A DNA stretch of 39,616 bases from Bacteroides sp. CAG:144 (GCA_000434215.1 HF999686.1:14193-53808); one strand, 5' to 3'. Shown: positions 1-7,790, counted from the stretch's first letter. Made by a program: numbers and translations. The notes: generated by a model not told the origin, from the letters alone.

Positions 1-39
1 GAATTTACTTATGAGGATTATAAAAACCGCATGGCCTGA
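1..39 (+). CDS. possible C-terminal end of a gene cut by the window edge
   Basis: The first frame reads 12 sense codons (ending KNRMA) and then a TGA stop at 37-39. The composition (Phe, Tyr, Glu, Asp, Lys) is protein-like but far too short to assign. It could be the tail of an upstream plus-strand gene or chance. An AT-rich stem at 133-157 and the strong hairpin at 236-268 lie downstream and could end its transcript. Confidence 0.25.
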   Translation, partial: EFTYEDYKNRMA

Positions 40-61
40 TGCGGAATCGTATTCCGATTCC
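27..61. repeat. two small overlapping inverted repeats
   Basis: CCGCAT (27-32) pairs with ATGCGG (39-44), and GGAATCG (43-49) pairs with CGATTCC (55-61). The two stems share bases 43-44, so they cannot both form fully. No T-run follows, so this does not look like a terminator. Function is unknown. Confidence 0.3.
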
Positions 62-187
62 CGAGAAAGGAGATGGTTTTATTTTAATAAATGTGAATTT
101 TATTGCGTATTCAAAATATAAATATTAATTAAGCAAAAATCGAAGAAGATTTTTTGCCTTATAAATATATCATAATGGAATATATAC

Positions 188-195
188 TATATTTG
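188..195 (+). promoter_or_regulatory. candidate -7 promoter box with no gene behind it
   Basis: TATATTTG matches the Bacteroidetes -7 consensus TAnnTTTG. No TTTG lies at the usual distance of about 20 bases upstream. A strong terminator starts about 40 bases downstream, and no convincing reading frame lies between. Any transcript would be about 60-70 nt, so a small RNA is possible. AT-rich chance matches are the main alternative. Confidence 0.3.
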
Positions 196-235
196 CACCG
201 TGTTTTTCATGGTATTAAATTTAAGGTTAACAAAG

Positions 236-268
236 ATTGGTTGTCGTGAGACAATCAATTTTTTTTGT
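236..268 (+). terminator. intrinsic terminator (plus strand)
   Basis: ATTGGTTGTC (236-245) pairs along its whole length, with one G-T pair, with GACAATCAAT (250-259) across a GTGA tetraloop. An unbroken T-run and further T-rich sequence follow. On the minus strand the trailing run is weaker, so the direction is plus. It would end either the gene tail at the window edge or a short RNA started near 200. Confidence 0.7.
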
Positions 269-394
269 TTTTATAAATATCTAAAAGTTGCCGTTTGAGA
301 CTTCTGAACACCGAAATTTTGTTCGGTTAGCGATGGATTGTGTATCTCTCTCTTCTTGTACACGTTTTCTTTTCCCCTCTCTTTGAGGTACTAT

Positions 395-1378
395 TTACCG
401 TTTTTTCTTCCCGAGTATGCGATGACGTATCACACTGGGGGTAAGATACCAGCGTAAGGCTTTGCAGAAGACTTGTGTAAATACGGCCGGTCGTAAATAC
501 CAGCGGATAATTGTCCAGCGGTTATAGCGGAGTTCGCCTTTTTTATTCAAGAGCAGACGAGGTAACATGCGTTTCGACCCGCCCTGTAAGTGCAATCCGC
601 CGAAACGGACCAGACCTTCGCTATCGGCTTCGGGAGTAGGAGTAAGGAATTTCCCGTAGGGACGGTTATTGCGCCAGTAGATCTTTTTGGGAGCGCGTCC
701 CATCAGGTCGGTACGGCTCTCGGTTTCAAATCCTATGGGCGACCATAGGCGCAGGTCCATACACAGCTTGTGGCGGGGAACCGCGATGTCTACGACATTG
801 TCCGATACATAACGGCGATACAGTTCTACGGCGGTCATGTCGGATATTGCTCCTATCTTTTTTACGTTCTTGATCTCCTCGTACATTTCCTGTATGAGGG
901 TGAGGTATTTTTCTTCGGTATAGAGCTGAGTACAGAAATCGCAGAAGCGTTGTAACGATTCCCGGGAAAAGAGTGCGCACATGGCTCCGCTTGTACCCAG
1001 TAACGTCATGTCGTAGGAGAGGTAGGGGCGCATGATGTTGTCGATGCTTTCGTAGAGCAGGTAGTCGGAGTCTATACAGACGAAGTGCTCCATCTTTTGC
1101 TCTTTGATAAAATCGAGCACACAGAACCAACGCTGGAAGCAGAAAAGTTCGAAGGCGACCGTATTCACACTGTAATGGCGGTATATCTTTTGGAACTCTT
1201 TGGCCGAGGACATGTAGTCGTCGATAAGAAAATGCTCGGCCTGGGCGATACGGCTGGTCGATTTATCGCTGATGAGGCAGATACGGTTATCGGGGTTGAA
1301 ATACCGGTTCTGTCTCAAAATGGGTTCTAAATAGAAAGAGTTGCCGCAATGTACGATGATAATCGGGAGGTGTTCCAT
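395..1378 (-). CDS. glycosyltransferase-like protein with DSD motif
   Basis: This 327-residue protein has no signal peptide. The N-terminus (MEHLPIIIVHCG) looks like the first beta strand of a GT-A nucleotide-sugar-binding fold. The motif CIDSDYLLY has D103 and D105 at the place where GT-A enzymes bind metal and nucleotide sugar. The C-terminal 60 residues are rich in Arg, Lys and Trp, which suggests contact with the inner membrane surface. The gene starts 14 bases after mltG ends and is probably cotranscribed with it. By inference it transfers a sugar to a cell-surface glycan. The donor, acceptor and family number cannot be told. A nucleotidyl- or phosphotransferase with a similar fold is the alternative. 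Confidence 0.6.
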   Translation of the reverse strand: MEHLPIIIVHCGNSFYLEPILRQNRYFNPDNRICLISDKSTSRIAQAEHFLIDDYMSSAKEFQKIYRHYSVNTVAFELFCFQRWFCVLDFIKEQKMEHFVCIDSDYLLYESIDNIMRPYLSYDMTLLGTSGAMCALFSRESLQRFCDFCTQLYTEEKYLTLIQEMYEEIKNVKKIGAISDMTAVELYRRYVSDNVVDIAVPRHKLCMDLRLWSPIGFETESRTDLMGRAPKKIYWRNNRPYGKFLTPTPEADSEGLVRFGGLHLQGGSKRMLPRLLLNKKGELRYNRWTIIRWYLRPAVFTQVFCKALRWYLTPSVIRHRILGKKKR

Positions 1379-1392
1379 ATCGCGGAAGTTTT

Positions 1393-2445
1393 TTATTTCA
1401 TGATTCTCAATTTATTCAGGGCTTTGTGGTATTTCCGGGCGTTGCGGTTATGTTCGGCGAGAGTAGCGGCGAAGTTGTGCCGGCCCGACAAGTCGTCTTT
1501 TGCGCACATATATATATAATTGCTTTTTCGGTAATTGAGGACAGCATCGATTGCTTGTTTCGATGCTATGCGTATAGGTCCCGGCGGGAGTCCGTAATGT
1601 TTATAAGTATTGTAGGGCGAGTCTATTCGGAGGTGTTTTTTAAGAATCCGTTTTACCCCGAAGTCTCCGATAGCGAATTTTATGGTAGGATCGGCTTGCA
1701 GCGGGATTCTTTTTCTCAATCGGTTGATGTAAAGTCCGGCGATGACCGGCATTTCGTCGGCAATATTTGTTTCTTCCTCTACGATAGAGGCGAGGGTTGC
1801 CACCTCTATGGGACTGAGCCCGGCTTTATGTGCTTTCTCCAACCGTTCATCGTTCCAATAGCGGTTATATTCCCGCTCCATGCGGTCGAGCAGGCTTTCG
1901 GCCGATATGTTCCAATATACGTCATAAGTATCGGGCAACAACATGGCCGGAATGTTTTCGGGGGTAAACCCTTTTTCCCGACAGAAACTCGTGTCGTTCA
2001 TAAGAGCAAGCAATTCGTCTTGCGAGAGCATGAGTTGTCGCGACATAGATCGTGCGAAATCTTCTTTGGTGCGCAGGTTATGGAATGTGATGCGTATGGG
2101 AGATGCGTTTCCCGATGTAAGCAGCTCATATACCTCTACGACATTCATATCGTCGGTTATGCGGTAAGCGCCCGTATATATATAAGGAGGAAACCCTTTG
2201 GTACGGGAGAGTCGTATCAATCGTTTCACGCTTGCTGACGGGACTTTGTCGTCGATTTGTGTGAGAATCGAATCCAAATCGAAATGGTTTCCCACGTAGA
2301 CGGTCAACTCTTTTTCGGTAAAAGAGTCGAAGCGATACCGTTTGATGATGATGCAACCACCGATGATTCCTATATTGACGAGGACGAGCAGCCCAATGGC
2401 GAGGTAAAGACGCAAAGCCCCTTTTTTTGAACGGGTTATTATCAT
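1393..2445 (-). CDS. mltG: endolytic murein transglycosylase MltG
   Basis: The product is an inner-membrane enzyme that cleaves nascent peptidoglycan strands and is thought to set glycan chain length. With the start at 2445 the protein has 350 residues. It has a short basic cytoplasmic N-terminus, one membrane span at about residues 12-33, and a periplasmic YceG domain. The catalytic region reads ASIVEEET, matching the family ASIVEKE motif with its essential Glu, followed by LQADPTIKFAIG and SPYNTYKHYGLPPGPI, all hallmarks of MltG. An in-frame ATG at 2571 would add 42 residues and overlap the promoter-like box at 2478-2485, so the shorter start is preferred. The glycosyltransferase-like gene follows after 14 bases. 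Confidence 0.93.
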   Translation of the reverse strand: MIITRSKKGALRLYLAIGLLVLVNIGIIGGCIIIKRYRFDSFTEKELTVYVGNHFDLDSILTQIDDKVPSASVKRLIRLSRTKGFPPYIYTGAYRITDDMNVVEVYELLTSGNASPIRITFHNLRTKEDFARSMSRQLMLSQDELLALMNDTSFCREKGFTPENIPAMLLPDTYDVYWNISAESLLDRMEREYNRYWNDERLEKAHKAGLSPIEVATLASIVEEETNIADEMPVIAGLYINRLRKRIPLQADPTIKFAIGDFGVKRILKKHLRIDSPYNTYKHYGLPPGPIRIASKQAIDAVLNYRKSNYIYMCAKDDLSGRHNFAATLAEHNRNARKYHKALNKLRIMK

Positions 2446-2477
2446 ACTGTTGCTATGGATGAAAAAATTGACAAGGA

Positions 2478-2485
2478 CAAAGATA
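2478..2485 (-). promoter_or_regulatory. -7 box for mltG
   Basis: Read on the minus strand this is TATCTTTG, an exact match to TAnnTTTG, 32 bases before the chosen mltG ATG. No TTTG was found at the expected -33 distance. It supports the shorter MltG start. Confidence 0.5.
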
Positions 2486-2536
2486 AAAATTTTTGTTCCG
2501 AAAATAGCAGGTCGCGTCAATTTTGTCCCTAAAATA

Positions 2537-2568
2537 TTTGCAGAAAACAAATTTGTGGTGTACATTTG
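2537..2568 (+). promoter_or_regulatory. promoter of tRNA-Ser
   Basis: TTTG at 2537-2540 and TACATTTG at 2561-2568 are separated by 20 bases, the standard Bacteroidetes sigma-A layout. The tRNA begins 43 bases downstream of the -7 box. This promoter lies back to back with the mltG promoter. Confidence 0.75.
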
Positions 2569-2611
2569 CACACCGATTACGGCAGGGAACTCATCGTGAG
2601 AGTAATCACTT

Positions 2612-2698
2612 GGAAGGATGGGTGAGTGGCTGAAACCACCAGTTTGCTAAACTGACGTACTCGAATGGGTACCGGGGGTTCGAATCCCCCTCCTTCCG
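2612..2698 (+). tRNA. tRNA-Ser (anticodon GCT)
   Basis: An 87-nt class II tRNA. The acceptor arm GGAAGGA (2612-2618) pairs with TCCTTCC (2691-2697), followed by discriminator G. The anticodon loop TTGCTAA gives GCT, which reads AGC/AGU serine codons. The long variable arm and the T-arm GGGGGTTCGAATCCCCC are intact. The 3' CCA is not encoded. No integrase or duplicated 3' end was found nearby. Confidence 0.97.
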
Positions 2699-2710
2699 CA
2701 GTAATCTGCA

Positions 2711-2745
2711 AAGGCTTGTCTTTCTTGAAAAGGCAAGCCTTTTTT
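2711..2745 (+). terminator. terminator of tRNA-Ser
   Basis: AAGGCTTG (2711-2718) pairs with CAAGCCTT (2734-2741), followed by a T-run. It sits 13 bases after the tRNA. Confidence 0.85.
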
Positions 2746-2851
2746 GGTTGAATCATTCTTTGGTGGGAAAACAGGCTTGGTGAGGAATTTTATCGGTCGC
2801 TGTTCGCTTTGTCGGAAACACAATTCTTTTAGATGAATTTTTGTATATTTA

Positions 2852-2883
2852 TTTGCAAAATATGCAGAAATGTTTTATCTTTG
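2852..2883 (+). promoter_or_regulatory. promoter of the lysO pair
   Basis: TTTG at 2852-2855 and TATCTTTG at 2876-2883 are separated by exactly 20 bases. The predicted start is near 2890, giving a leader of about 235 nt before the first lysO gene. Confidence 0.75.
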
Positions 2884-2902
2884 TCCCATAATAATAGAGA
2901 GA

Positions 2903-3010
2903 ATGAACCGATTATTAGTTACATACGGCACAGATTGCGTGTTACGGGGCAAGGCGCCTTGTTGCGGTAGTTTCATGGTGTGTGTACATTGGTTCAGCGG
3001 TTTTATTTAA
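2903..3010 (+). CDS. possible 35-codon leader ORF upstream of lysO
   Basis: An ATG at 2903, preceded by a GAGAGA stretch and only about 13 bases from the predicted transcription start, opens 35 codons ending at TAA 3008-3010. The predicted peptide has four cysteines (residues 12, 20, 21 and 27) and one lysine, so a lysine-attenuation leader peptide is not supported. It may be a chance frame in a structured leader. Confidence 0.2.
   Translation: MNRLLVTYGTDCVLRGKAPCCGSFMVCVHWFSGFI
2950..2961. promoter_or_regulatory. 12-bp perfect palindrome in lysO leader
   Basis: CAAGGCGCCTTG is a perfect palindrome about 60 bases downstream of the predicted start. With no loop it is better suited to a dimeric repressor than to an RNA stem. 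Which protein would bind is unknown. Confidence 0.3.
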
Positions 3011-3039
3011 ATTGTCATTTCCTTTTTGTTTGAGAGTGT

Positions 3040-3065
3040 CCTGCATTCCGGAGAGGTATTGCAGG
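3040..3065 (+). other. stem-loop in lysO leader
   Basis: CCTGCA (3040-3045) pairs with TGCAGG (3060-3065) around a 14-base loop. No T-run follows, so it is not a simple terminator. It lies about 60 bases before the start of the first lysO gene and could be part of a cis-acting RNA element. Confidence 0.3.
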
Positions 3066-3126
3066 AAAAATGGGTACAGCTACTATTTGTTGTCCATTTT
3101 GTCGTATTATGTAAAAGGAGATGTCT

Positions 3127-3411
3127 ATGTTCATAGTTATATCGGTCATACTTCTCGGCGTGATTGTCGGGTATATATTTAGGAATATATCTTTTTTACA
3201 GAAGGTAGAGAAGAGTATCTCTTGGACGATTTTTTTATTGCTTTTTGTTTTGGGTCTTTCTATCGGTTCCAATCCGTTGATTGTCGAGAACCTGTGGAGT
3301 TTTGGCGGGCAAGCTATTGTATTTGCCCTATTGACTATTACGGGAAGTCTACTGGCTTCACTTATGGTGTTCCGATTGTTTTTCAAGAAAGGAGGCAGCG
3401 ATGAAAAATAA
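3127..3411 (+). CDS. lysO: LysO-type exporter, N-terminal half (split gene)
   Basis: LysO (DUF340, E. coli YbjE) exports L-lysine and its toxic analogue thialysine across the inner membrane. Here the family is divided between two genes. This 94-residue half is almost entirely hydrophobic, with about three membrane spans and the motif LFVLGLSIGSN. AAAGGAG at 3114-3120 lies six bases before the ATG at 3127, so that start is preferred over the ATG at 3121, which abuts the Shine-Dalgarno sequence. The 3' end overlaps the next gene by 11 bases, implying coupled translation and a heteromeric transporter. The lysine substrate is inferred from the family. Confidence 0.82.
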   Translation: MFIVISVILLGVIVGYIFRNISFLQKVEKSISWTIFLLLFVLGLSIGSNPLIVENLWSFGGQAIVFALLTITGSLLASLMVFRLFFKKGGSDEK

Positions 3412-4021
3412 TTTGATCATGATTGCTTTTTTTTGTATCGGTTGTTTGGCCGGTGTTGCCGGTCGATTCCATTCTGATATGCACGATGTTTCTTTGTATG
3501 TGCTTTATGCTTTGTTGTTACAGGTCGGTGTCAGTATCGGGAGCAACAAGAAATTGAAAGAGTTGGTAAAGGGCATACGGCTCAAAATGTTATTGGTGCC
3601 TGTGGCTACCATATCGGGAACGCTGCTTTTTTCTTGTCTGGCCGGTTTCTTTTTGAGTCGTTGGAGTCTGGCCGATTGTTTGGCTGTCGGGAGCGGATTC
3701 GGCTATTACTCATTGTCTTCGATACTGATTACCCAGTTCAAAACGCCTTCCGTCGGCTTGCAATTGGCCTCGGAATTGGGAACGATAGCCTTGTTGGCCA
3801 ATATATTTAGGGAAATGATAGCATTATTGGGTACGCCGTTTTTTAGGAAATATTTCGGGCGATTAGCCCCTATTTCCGTAGCAGGAATAAGTTCTATCGA
3901 TGTTTTATTACCGTCGATTGTCCGTTATTCGGGAAAAGAAATGATACCTGTCGCTATTTTTCACGGGATTATCATCGAATTGAGCGTTCCTGTTTTTGTC
4001 TCGTTTTTTTGTAATTTGTGA
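3401..4021 (+). CDS. lysO: LysO-type exporter, C-terminal half (split gene)
   Basis: A 206-residue membrane protein with about six spans that matches the C-terminal part of LysO. It carries its own copy of the small motif, LLQVGVSIGSN, mirroring LGLSIGSN in the partner. The segment GSGFGYYSLSSILITQ and the conserved LASELGTIALLANIFREM are typical of the family. AGGAGG lies five bases before the ATG, an unusually strong ribosome-binding site for Bacteroidetes, and the start lies inside the preceding gene. The two products are expected to assemble into the unit that is one polypeptide in E. coli. A long inverted repeat follows directly. Confidence 0.85.
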   Translation: MKNNLIMIAFFCIGCLAGVAGRFHSDMHDVSLYVLYALLLQVGVSIGSNKKLKELVKGIRLKMLLVPVATISGTLLFSCLAGFFLSRWSLADCLAVGSGFGYYSLSSILITQFKTPSVGLQLASELGTIALLANIFREMIALLGTPFFRKYFGRLAPISVAGISSIDVLLPSIVRYSGKEMIPVAIFHGIIIELSVPVFVSFFCNL

Positions 4022-4033
4022 TATGTGAAGAGA

Positions 4034-4070
4034 TTATGGCCTCCATCGAAATTTTCGATGGAGGCCATAA
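4034..4070. terminator. 37-nt near-perfect palindrome after lysO
   Basis: An 18-base arm (4034-4051, starting TTATGGCCTCCATCG) pairs perfectly with 4053-4070 around a single T. It starts 12 bases after the lysO stop. A true T-run does not follow immediately, but the second stem at 4075-4100 has one in its loop. It could end transcription in plus, act as an RNA-stability element, or be a protein site. Confidence 0.6.
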
Positions 4071-4074
4071 CTTT

Positions 4075-4100
4075 AAAATCGACTTTTTTGTGTCGATTTT
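4075..4100. terminator. second stem-loop, possibly a tandem terminator
   Basis: AAAATCGAC (4075-4083) pairs with GTCGATTTT (4092-4100), with loop TTTTTTGT. The long stem just upstream followed by the T-run in this loop could together form the functional terminator of the lysO pair. Confidence 0.45.
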
Positions 4101-4271
4101 ACCATTTTTTGATAATCGTCGTTTGTCGGAAAAAATTTTTGAGCGACATTTGTGCTGTGAAGATTCGTCTGTATTACATCATGCAGACAGGTATGAGATC
4201 TTGTTTTTTTAGAGAAATATTTTTTCGGACAGAAGAGCCGATAAGAGTTGTTAGTTAATATTTGGTGTTTT

Positions 4272-5225
4272 ATGAAAATCGTAATTTTAGATGGATACTC
4301 TGTCAATCCCGGAGACCTTTCTTGGAATGCTCTGGGAAAGTGGGGAGAACTTGTTGTTTATGATCGGACGGCACCCGAAGATATAATCGGACGTTGCCGG
4401 GAGGCGGAAATCGTACTTACCAATAAAGTGCCGTTTAGCGCTGGGACCATGTCTCAACTTCCTGCGTTGCGGTACATCGGCGTATTGGCTACCGGTTATA
4501 ATATAATTGATACGAAGGCAGCCGCTGCGCAGGGAATCGTGGTGACCAATATCCCGGCATACAGTACCGAATCGGTGGCGCAAATGGTATTTGCCCATAT
4601 TTTGAATATTACCAATGGAGTGGGGAGGTATGCCGAGCAAAACCGGTCGGGGCGTTGGTCACACAGTGCCGATTTTTGTTATTGGGATACACCCCTTGTC
4701 GAATTATCGGGAAAGCGTATGGGTATCGTCGGGTTGGGACATACGGGCATGGCTACTGCCCGTATTGCTCATGCGTTCGGATTATCGGTCTATGCCTATA
4801 CGTCGAAGTCGGTCGATCAACTGCCTTCTTATGTACACAAGGCATCGCTCGATGAGCTGTTTTCCGAGTGCGACATCATTAGCCTTCATTGTCCGCTTAC
4901 AGAAAAAACGCACCACATGGTCGATGCAGACCGCTTGAAAATGATGAAATCTTCGGCCATACTTATCAATACCGGTCGGGGGCCGCTTATTGATGAGCTT
5001 GCTGTTGCCGAGGCGCTCAACGAAAGCAGGCTGGCTGCGTTCGGCGCCGATGTGCTCGATGTGGAACCGGCGCGGGCAGACAATCCACTGCTTACAGCCC
5101 GAAACAGTTTCCTTACGCCGCATATCGCTTGGGCGACATTTGAAGCCCGTAAACGGTTGCTCGATATATGTATAGAAAATGTCGCGGCGTTTATTGGAGG
5201 TGCCCCTATCCATGTCGTCGATTGA
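4272..5225 (+). CDS. D-2-hydroxyacid dehydrogenase, glycerate dehydrogenase-like
   Basis: An NAD(P)-dependent cytosolic oxidoreductase of 317 residues that interconverts 2-hydroxy and 2-keto acids, probably hydroxypyruvate and D-glycerate. The Rossmann motif reads GIVGLGHTGMATA (about residues 152-164). The catalytic triad of the family is visible as Arg in NTGRGPLIDE, Glu in DVLDVEPA and His in LTPHIAWAT. The ATG at 4272 begins MKIVILDGY, the usual N-terminal strand; an upstream start at 4248 would add eight unlikely residues. About 170 bases separate it from the lysO stems, and a terminator follows. Substrate is inferred from overall similarity to HprA-like enzymes; other hydroxyacid dehydrogenases are possible. 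Confidence 0.88.
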   Translation: MKIVILDGYSVNPGDLSWNALGKWGELVVYDRTAPEDIIGRCREAEIVLTNKVPFSAGTMSQLPALRYIGVLATGYNIIDTKAAAAQGIVVTNIPAYSTESVAQMVFAHILNITNGVGRYAEQNRSGRWSHSADFCYWDTPLVELSGKRMGIVGLGHTGMATARIAHAFGLSVYAYTSKSVDQLPSYVHKASLDELFSECDIISLHCPLTEKTHHMVDADRLKMMKSSAILINTGRGPLIDELAVAEALNESRLAAFGADVLDVEPARADNPLLTARNSFLTPHIAWATFEARKRLLDICIENVAAFIGGAPIHVVD

Positions 5226-5246
5226 TTTTCATGATATTCCTTTGAT

Positions 5247-5285
5247 ATATTCTACCGACATAAGCCGGTAGAATATTTTTGTTTT
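5247..5285 (+). terminator. terminator after the hydroxyacid dehydrogenase
   Basis: ATATTCTACCG (5247-5257) pairs with CGGTAGAATAT (5266-5276), followed by a T-run broken by one G. It separates the dehydrogenase from the TonB-dependent receptor. Confidence 0.85.
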
Positions 5286-5369
5286 TCAGAATGTGTTTCA
5301 TTAGATTCTTATTGCCGCTTTTTTTAAGTGTGGTAATATGAACCCAGACGATTCGGATCCGTTATAGTT

Positions 5370-7763
5370 ATGAAAGAACAATGTATGTTGGGTCGATTTC
5401 TATTTTTGCTGTTTTTCGCCATATCATTATTTCCGTTGCAGTCTGCCGAGACATATACTGTGAAAGGACGTATCATCGGTAAACTTTCCCGGAAACCGAT
5501 TCCTTATGCCGGAGTTTCTCTTTTCGGATATCCCGGGAAAGCAACTTCTTCCGATTCTCTTGGCCTTTTCTCCATTCGTCTGGTTCCGCCCGGTGTGTAC
5601 CGTTTATCGGCTTCGTGTATCGGTTATAAAAATCTTTTGACAGAAGAGTATATTGTCTCGGCAAAATTACCTTTCATAGAGTTGGAAATGGAAGAAGATG
5701 AGACGCAACTCGAAGGGATTACCGTACAGGCCATCTCTTTCCGGCGTTTAAAGGCCAATCCCGTAAGTTTGCAGATTATCGGTTTGGGGGAAATCGAGAA
5801 AAGTCCTGGTGGCAATCGGGATATATCCCGTATAGTGCGCTCTTATCCGGGTGTCTCTTTTTCTCCGATAGGATATAGAAATGATTTGATTGTTCGCGGA
5901 GGTTCGCCTTCGGAAAATCGTTTTTATATGGATGGGATAGAGATTCCGAATATCAATCATTTTGCAACGCAAGGGGCTTCGGGTGGGCCGGTGAGCATAC
6001 TTAATGCCGACTTGATACGCGAGGTCCAATTTTATACAGGGGCATTTCCTGTAAATAAAGCTGGTGCATTGAGTTCTGTAATGGATATACGCTTGCGGGA
6101 CGGAGATGTGGCCGATAACAGTTTCAAAGCTACTTTGGGGGCATCGGAGGTTTCTTTCAGCGGGTCTGGACATTTTTCCGATAAAACGACTTATCTGTTT
6201 TCAGTAAGACAATCTTATTTACAACTTTTGTTCAAACTCTTGGGGCTGCCTTTTTTACCGAATTATGTAGATGGGCAGTTCAAAATAAAAACAAAATTTA
6301 CCCCGAACGATGAATTGGTTGTGTTGGGATTGACAGGTATCGACAATATGAAACTGAATATGGGGATCGATGGGGAAGAAGCCGAGTATTATTTAAGTTA
6401 TTTGCCTCGTATCAAGCAACAGACTTTTACCATTGGTGCAGCGTACAGCCATTATATGGGAAAGCATGTATTGTCATTGATAGTAGGTTATAATTATTTG
6501 AGAAATCAGAATCTCAAATACAAGGGAAACGATGATTCCGAACCGGAAAATTTGACACTTGACCTCAATTCTACGGAACAAAAATTTTCCATACGGGTCG
6601 AAAATCGAACTTATGCCGACCGCTGGACTTTCACAGAAGGGGCTGAAACGTATTATGCGCATTATCATAATCGTGTTTTTCAATTGTTGTATGGAGACGA
6701 ACAAATGTTTTCCGAGTATGTCTCGGGTTTGGGGCTTATCGGGTGGGGAGTTTATGGATCGGCTCTTTATAAGTCGAAAGATAATCGGTGGTCGGCGACT
6801 TTGGGGTTACGTGTGGACGCATGCAATTATTCGTCCTCGATGTCTCGTTTTGGGGAAAATCTGTCGCCGAATGTTTCCGCTTCATATCGTTTCCTGCCCG
6901 ATTGGTCGATAAATGCGGCGGTGGGTATCTATCATCAGTTACCCCCTTATACGGCACTTGGTTTTAAGACAAATGAGGGAAATTTCGTCAATAAGGCATT
7001 GAAATATATGCGGGTAAGTAATGCTAATTTGGGACTGGAATGGAGCCGGAGCGAACAGTTGGTGATTGCCCTCGAAGGATTTTACAAATATTACAATCAC
7101 ATGCCTTTGTCATTGGCCGATAACATACCGTTGTCATGTAAAGGAAACGATTATGGGGTTGTCGGGAATGAACGGTTGGTGTCTTCGGCTCAAGGCCGTG
7201 CTTATGGTGCGGAACTATCGGTCAGATGGCAAATATCGGGGAAACTCTCGTCTGTTTCTTCTTTCACGATTTATCGCAGTGAATGTCGGAACGATAATAA
7301 AAGTGCATACATCGCTTCGGCATGGGATAATCGTTTTATCGCCAATGTGAGTGCAACGTATGATTTACCCCATCAGTGGAGTATCGGGGCCAAACTTAGT
7401 GCGATAGGGGGGAGTCCGTACACTCCTTATGATGTGGAAAAATCGTCATTGGTGCAGGCTTGGAATGTACAGGGGAGGCCTTATTATGATTATTCCCGGT
7501 ACAATAGTGAGCGACTCGATGCTTTTGCCCAACTCGATGTGAGAGTCGATAAGAATTTTTATTTCAAAAATTGGTCTCTTGGTTTATATATAGATTTGCA
7601 AAATGTAACCATGAGCAAGTTGAGGCAGCCCGATGTCCCTGTGAGTACAGGTATTATAGAGAATCCTTATGATCCGATAGAGCAGCAGAAATATAAAATG
7701 AAATACATTAAGTTAGATAGCGGAACGTTGGTTCCTTCTATCGGTGTAACCGTACAATTTTAG
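5370..7763 (+). CDS. TonB-dependent outer-membrane receptor (no SusD partner)
   Basis: A 797-residue outer-membrane transporter energised by TonB. A signal peptide ends near FPLQSAE. A carboxypeptidase-regulatory-like domain follows at about residues 28-110 (TVKGRIIGKLSRKPIPYAGV). The plug lies at about 125-240 (IVRSYPGVSFSP, DLIVRGGSPSENRFYMDGIE), and a 22-strand-type barrel runs to the terminal aromatic residue (GVTVQF). It is much shorter than SusC proteins (about 1000 residues), has no STN domain, and no SusD or surface lipoprotein gene is adjacent. It therefore resembles receptors for metal chelates, cobamides or small ligands rather than glycan importers. The ligand cannot be read from the sequence. 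No clear TAnnTTTG box was found in the 84 bases after the preceding terminator. Confidence 0.9.
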   Translation: MKEQCMLGRFLFLLFFAISLFPLQSAETYTVKGRIIGKLSRKPIPYAGVSLFGYPGKATSSDSLGLFSIRLVPPGVYRLSASCIGYKNLLTEEYIVSAKLPFIELEMEEDETQLEGITVQAISFRRLKANPVSLQIIGLGEIEKSPGGNRDISRIVRSYPGVSFSPIGYRNDLIVRGGSPSENRFYMDGIEIPNINHFATQGASGGPVSILNADLIREVQFYTGAFPVNKAGALSSVMDIRLRDGDVADNSFKATLGASEVSFSGSGHFSDKTTYLFSVRQSYLQLLFKLLGLPFLPNYVDGQFKIKTKFTPNDELVVLGLTGIDNMKLNMGIDGEEAEYYLSYLPRIKQQTFTIGAAYSHYMGKHVLSLIVGYNYLRNQNLKYKGNDDSEPENLTLDLNSTEQKFSIRVENRTYADRWTFTEGAETYYAHYHNRVFQLLYGDEQMFSEYVSGLGLIGWGVYGSALYKSKDNRWSATLGLRVDACNYSSSMSRFGENLSPNVSASYRFLPDWSINAAVGIYHQLPPYTALGFKTNEGNFVNKALKYMRVSNANLGLEWSRSEQLVIALEGFYKYYNHMPLSLADNIPLSCKGNDYGVVGNERLVSSAQGRAYGAELSVRWQISGKLSSVSSFTIYRSECRNDNKSAYIASAWDNRFIANVSATYDLPHQWSIGAKLSAIGGSPYTPYDVEKSSLVQAWNVQGRPYYDYSRYNSERLDAFAQLDVRVDKNFYFKNWSLGLYIDLQNVTMSKLRQPDVPVSTGIIENPYDPIEQQKYKMKYIKLDSGTLVPSIGVTVQF

Positions 7764-7790
7764 CTTTTGTATAGGTATTTTAAAAAGATC

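Noticed and set aside
2612..2760. tRNA-Ser as an integration site of a mobile element
   Set aside because: No integrase, no second copy of the tRNA 3' end and no change of base composition was seen; the flanks are ordinary genes.
2884..3126. Lysine riboswitch in the lysO leader
   Set aside because: The conserved core and multi-helix junction of the L-box were not found; only a simple stem and a palindrome are visible.
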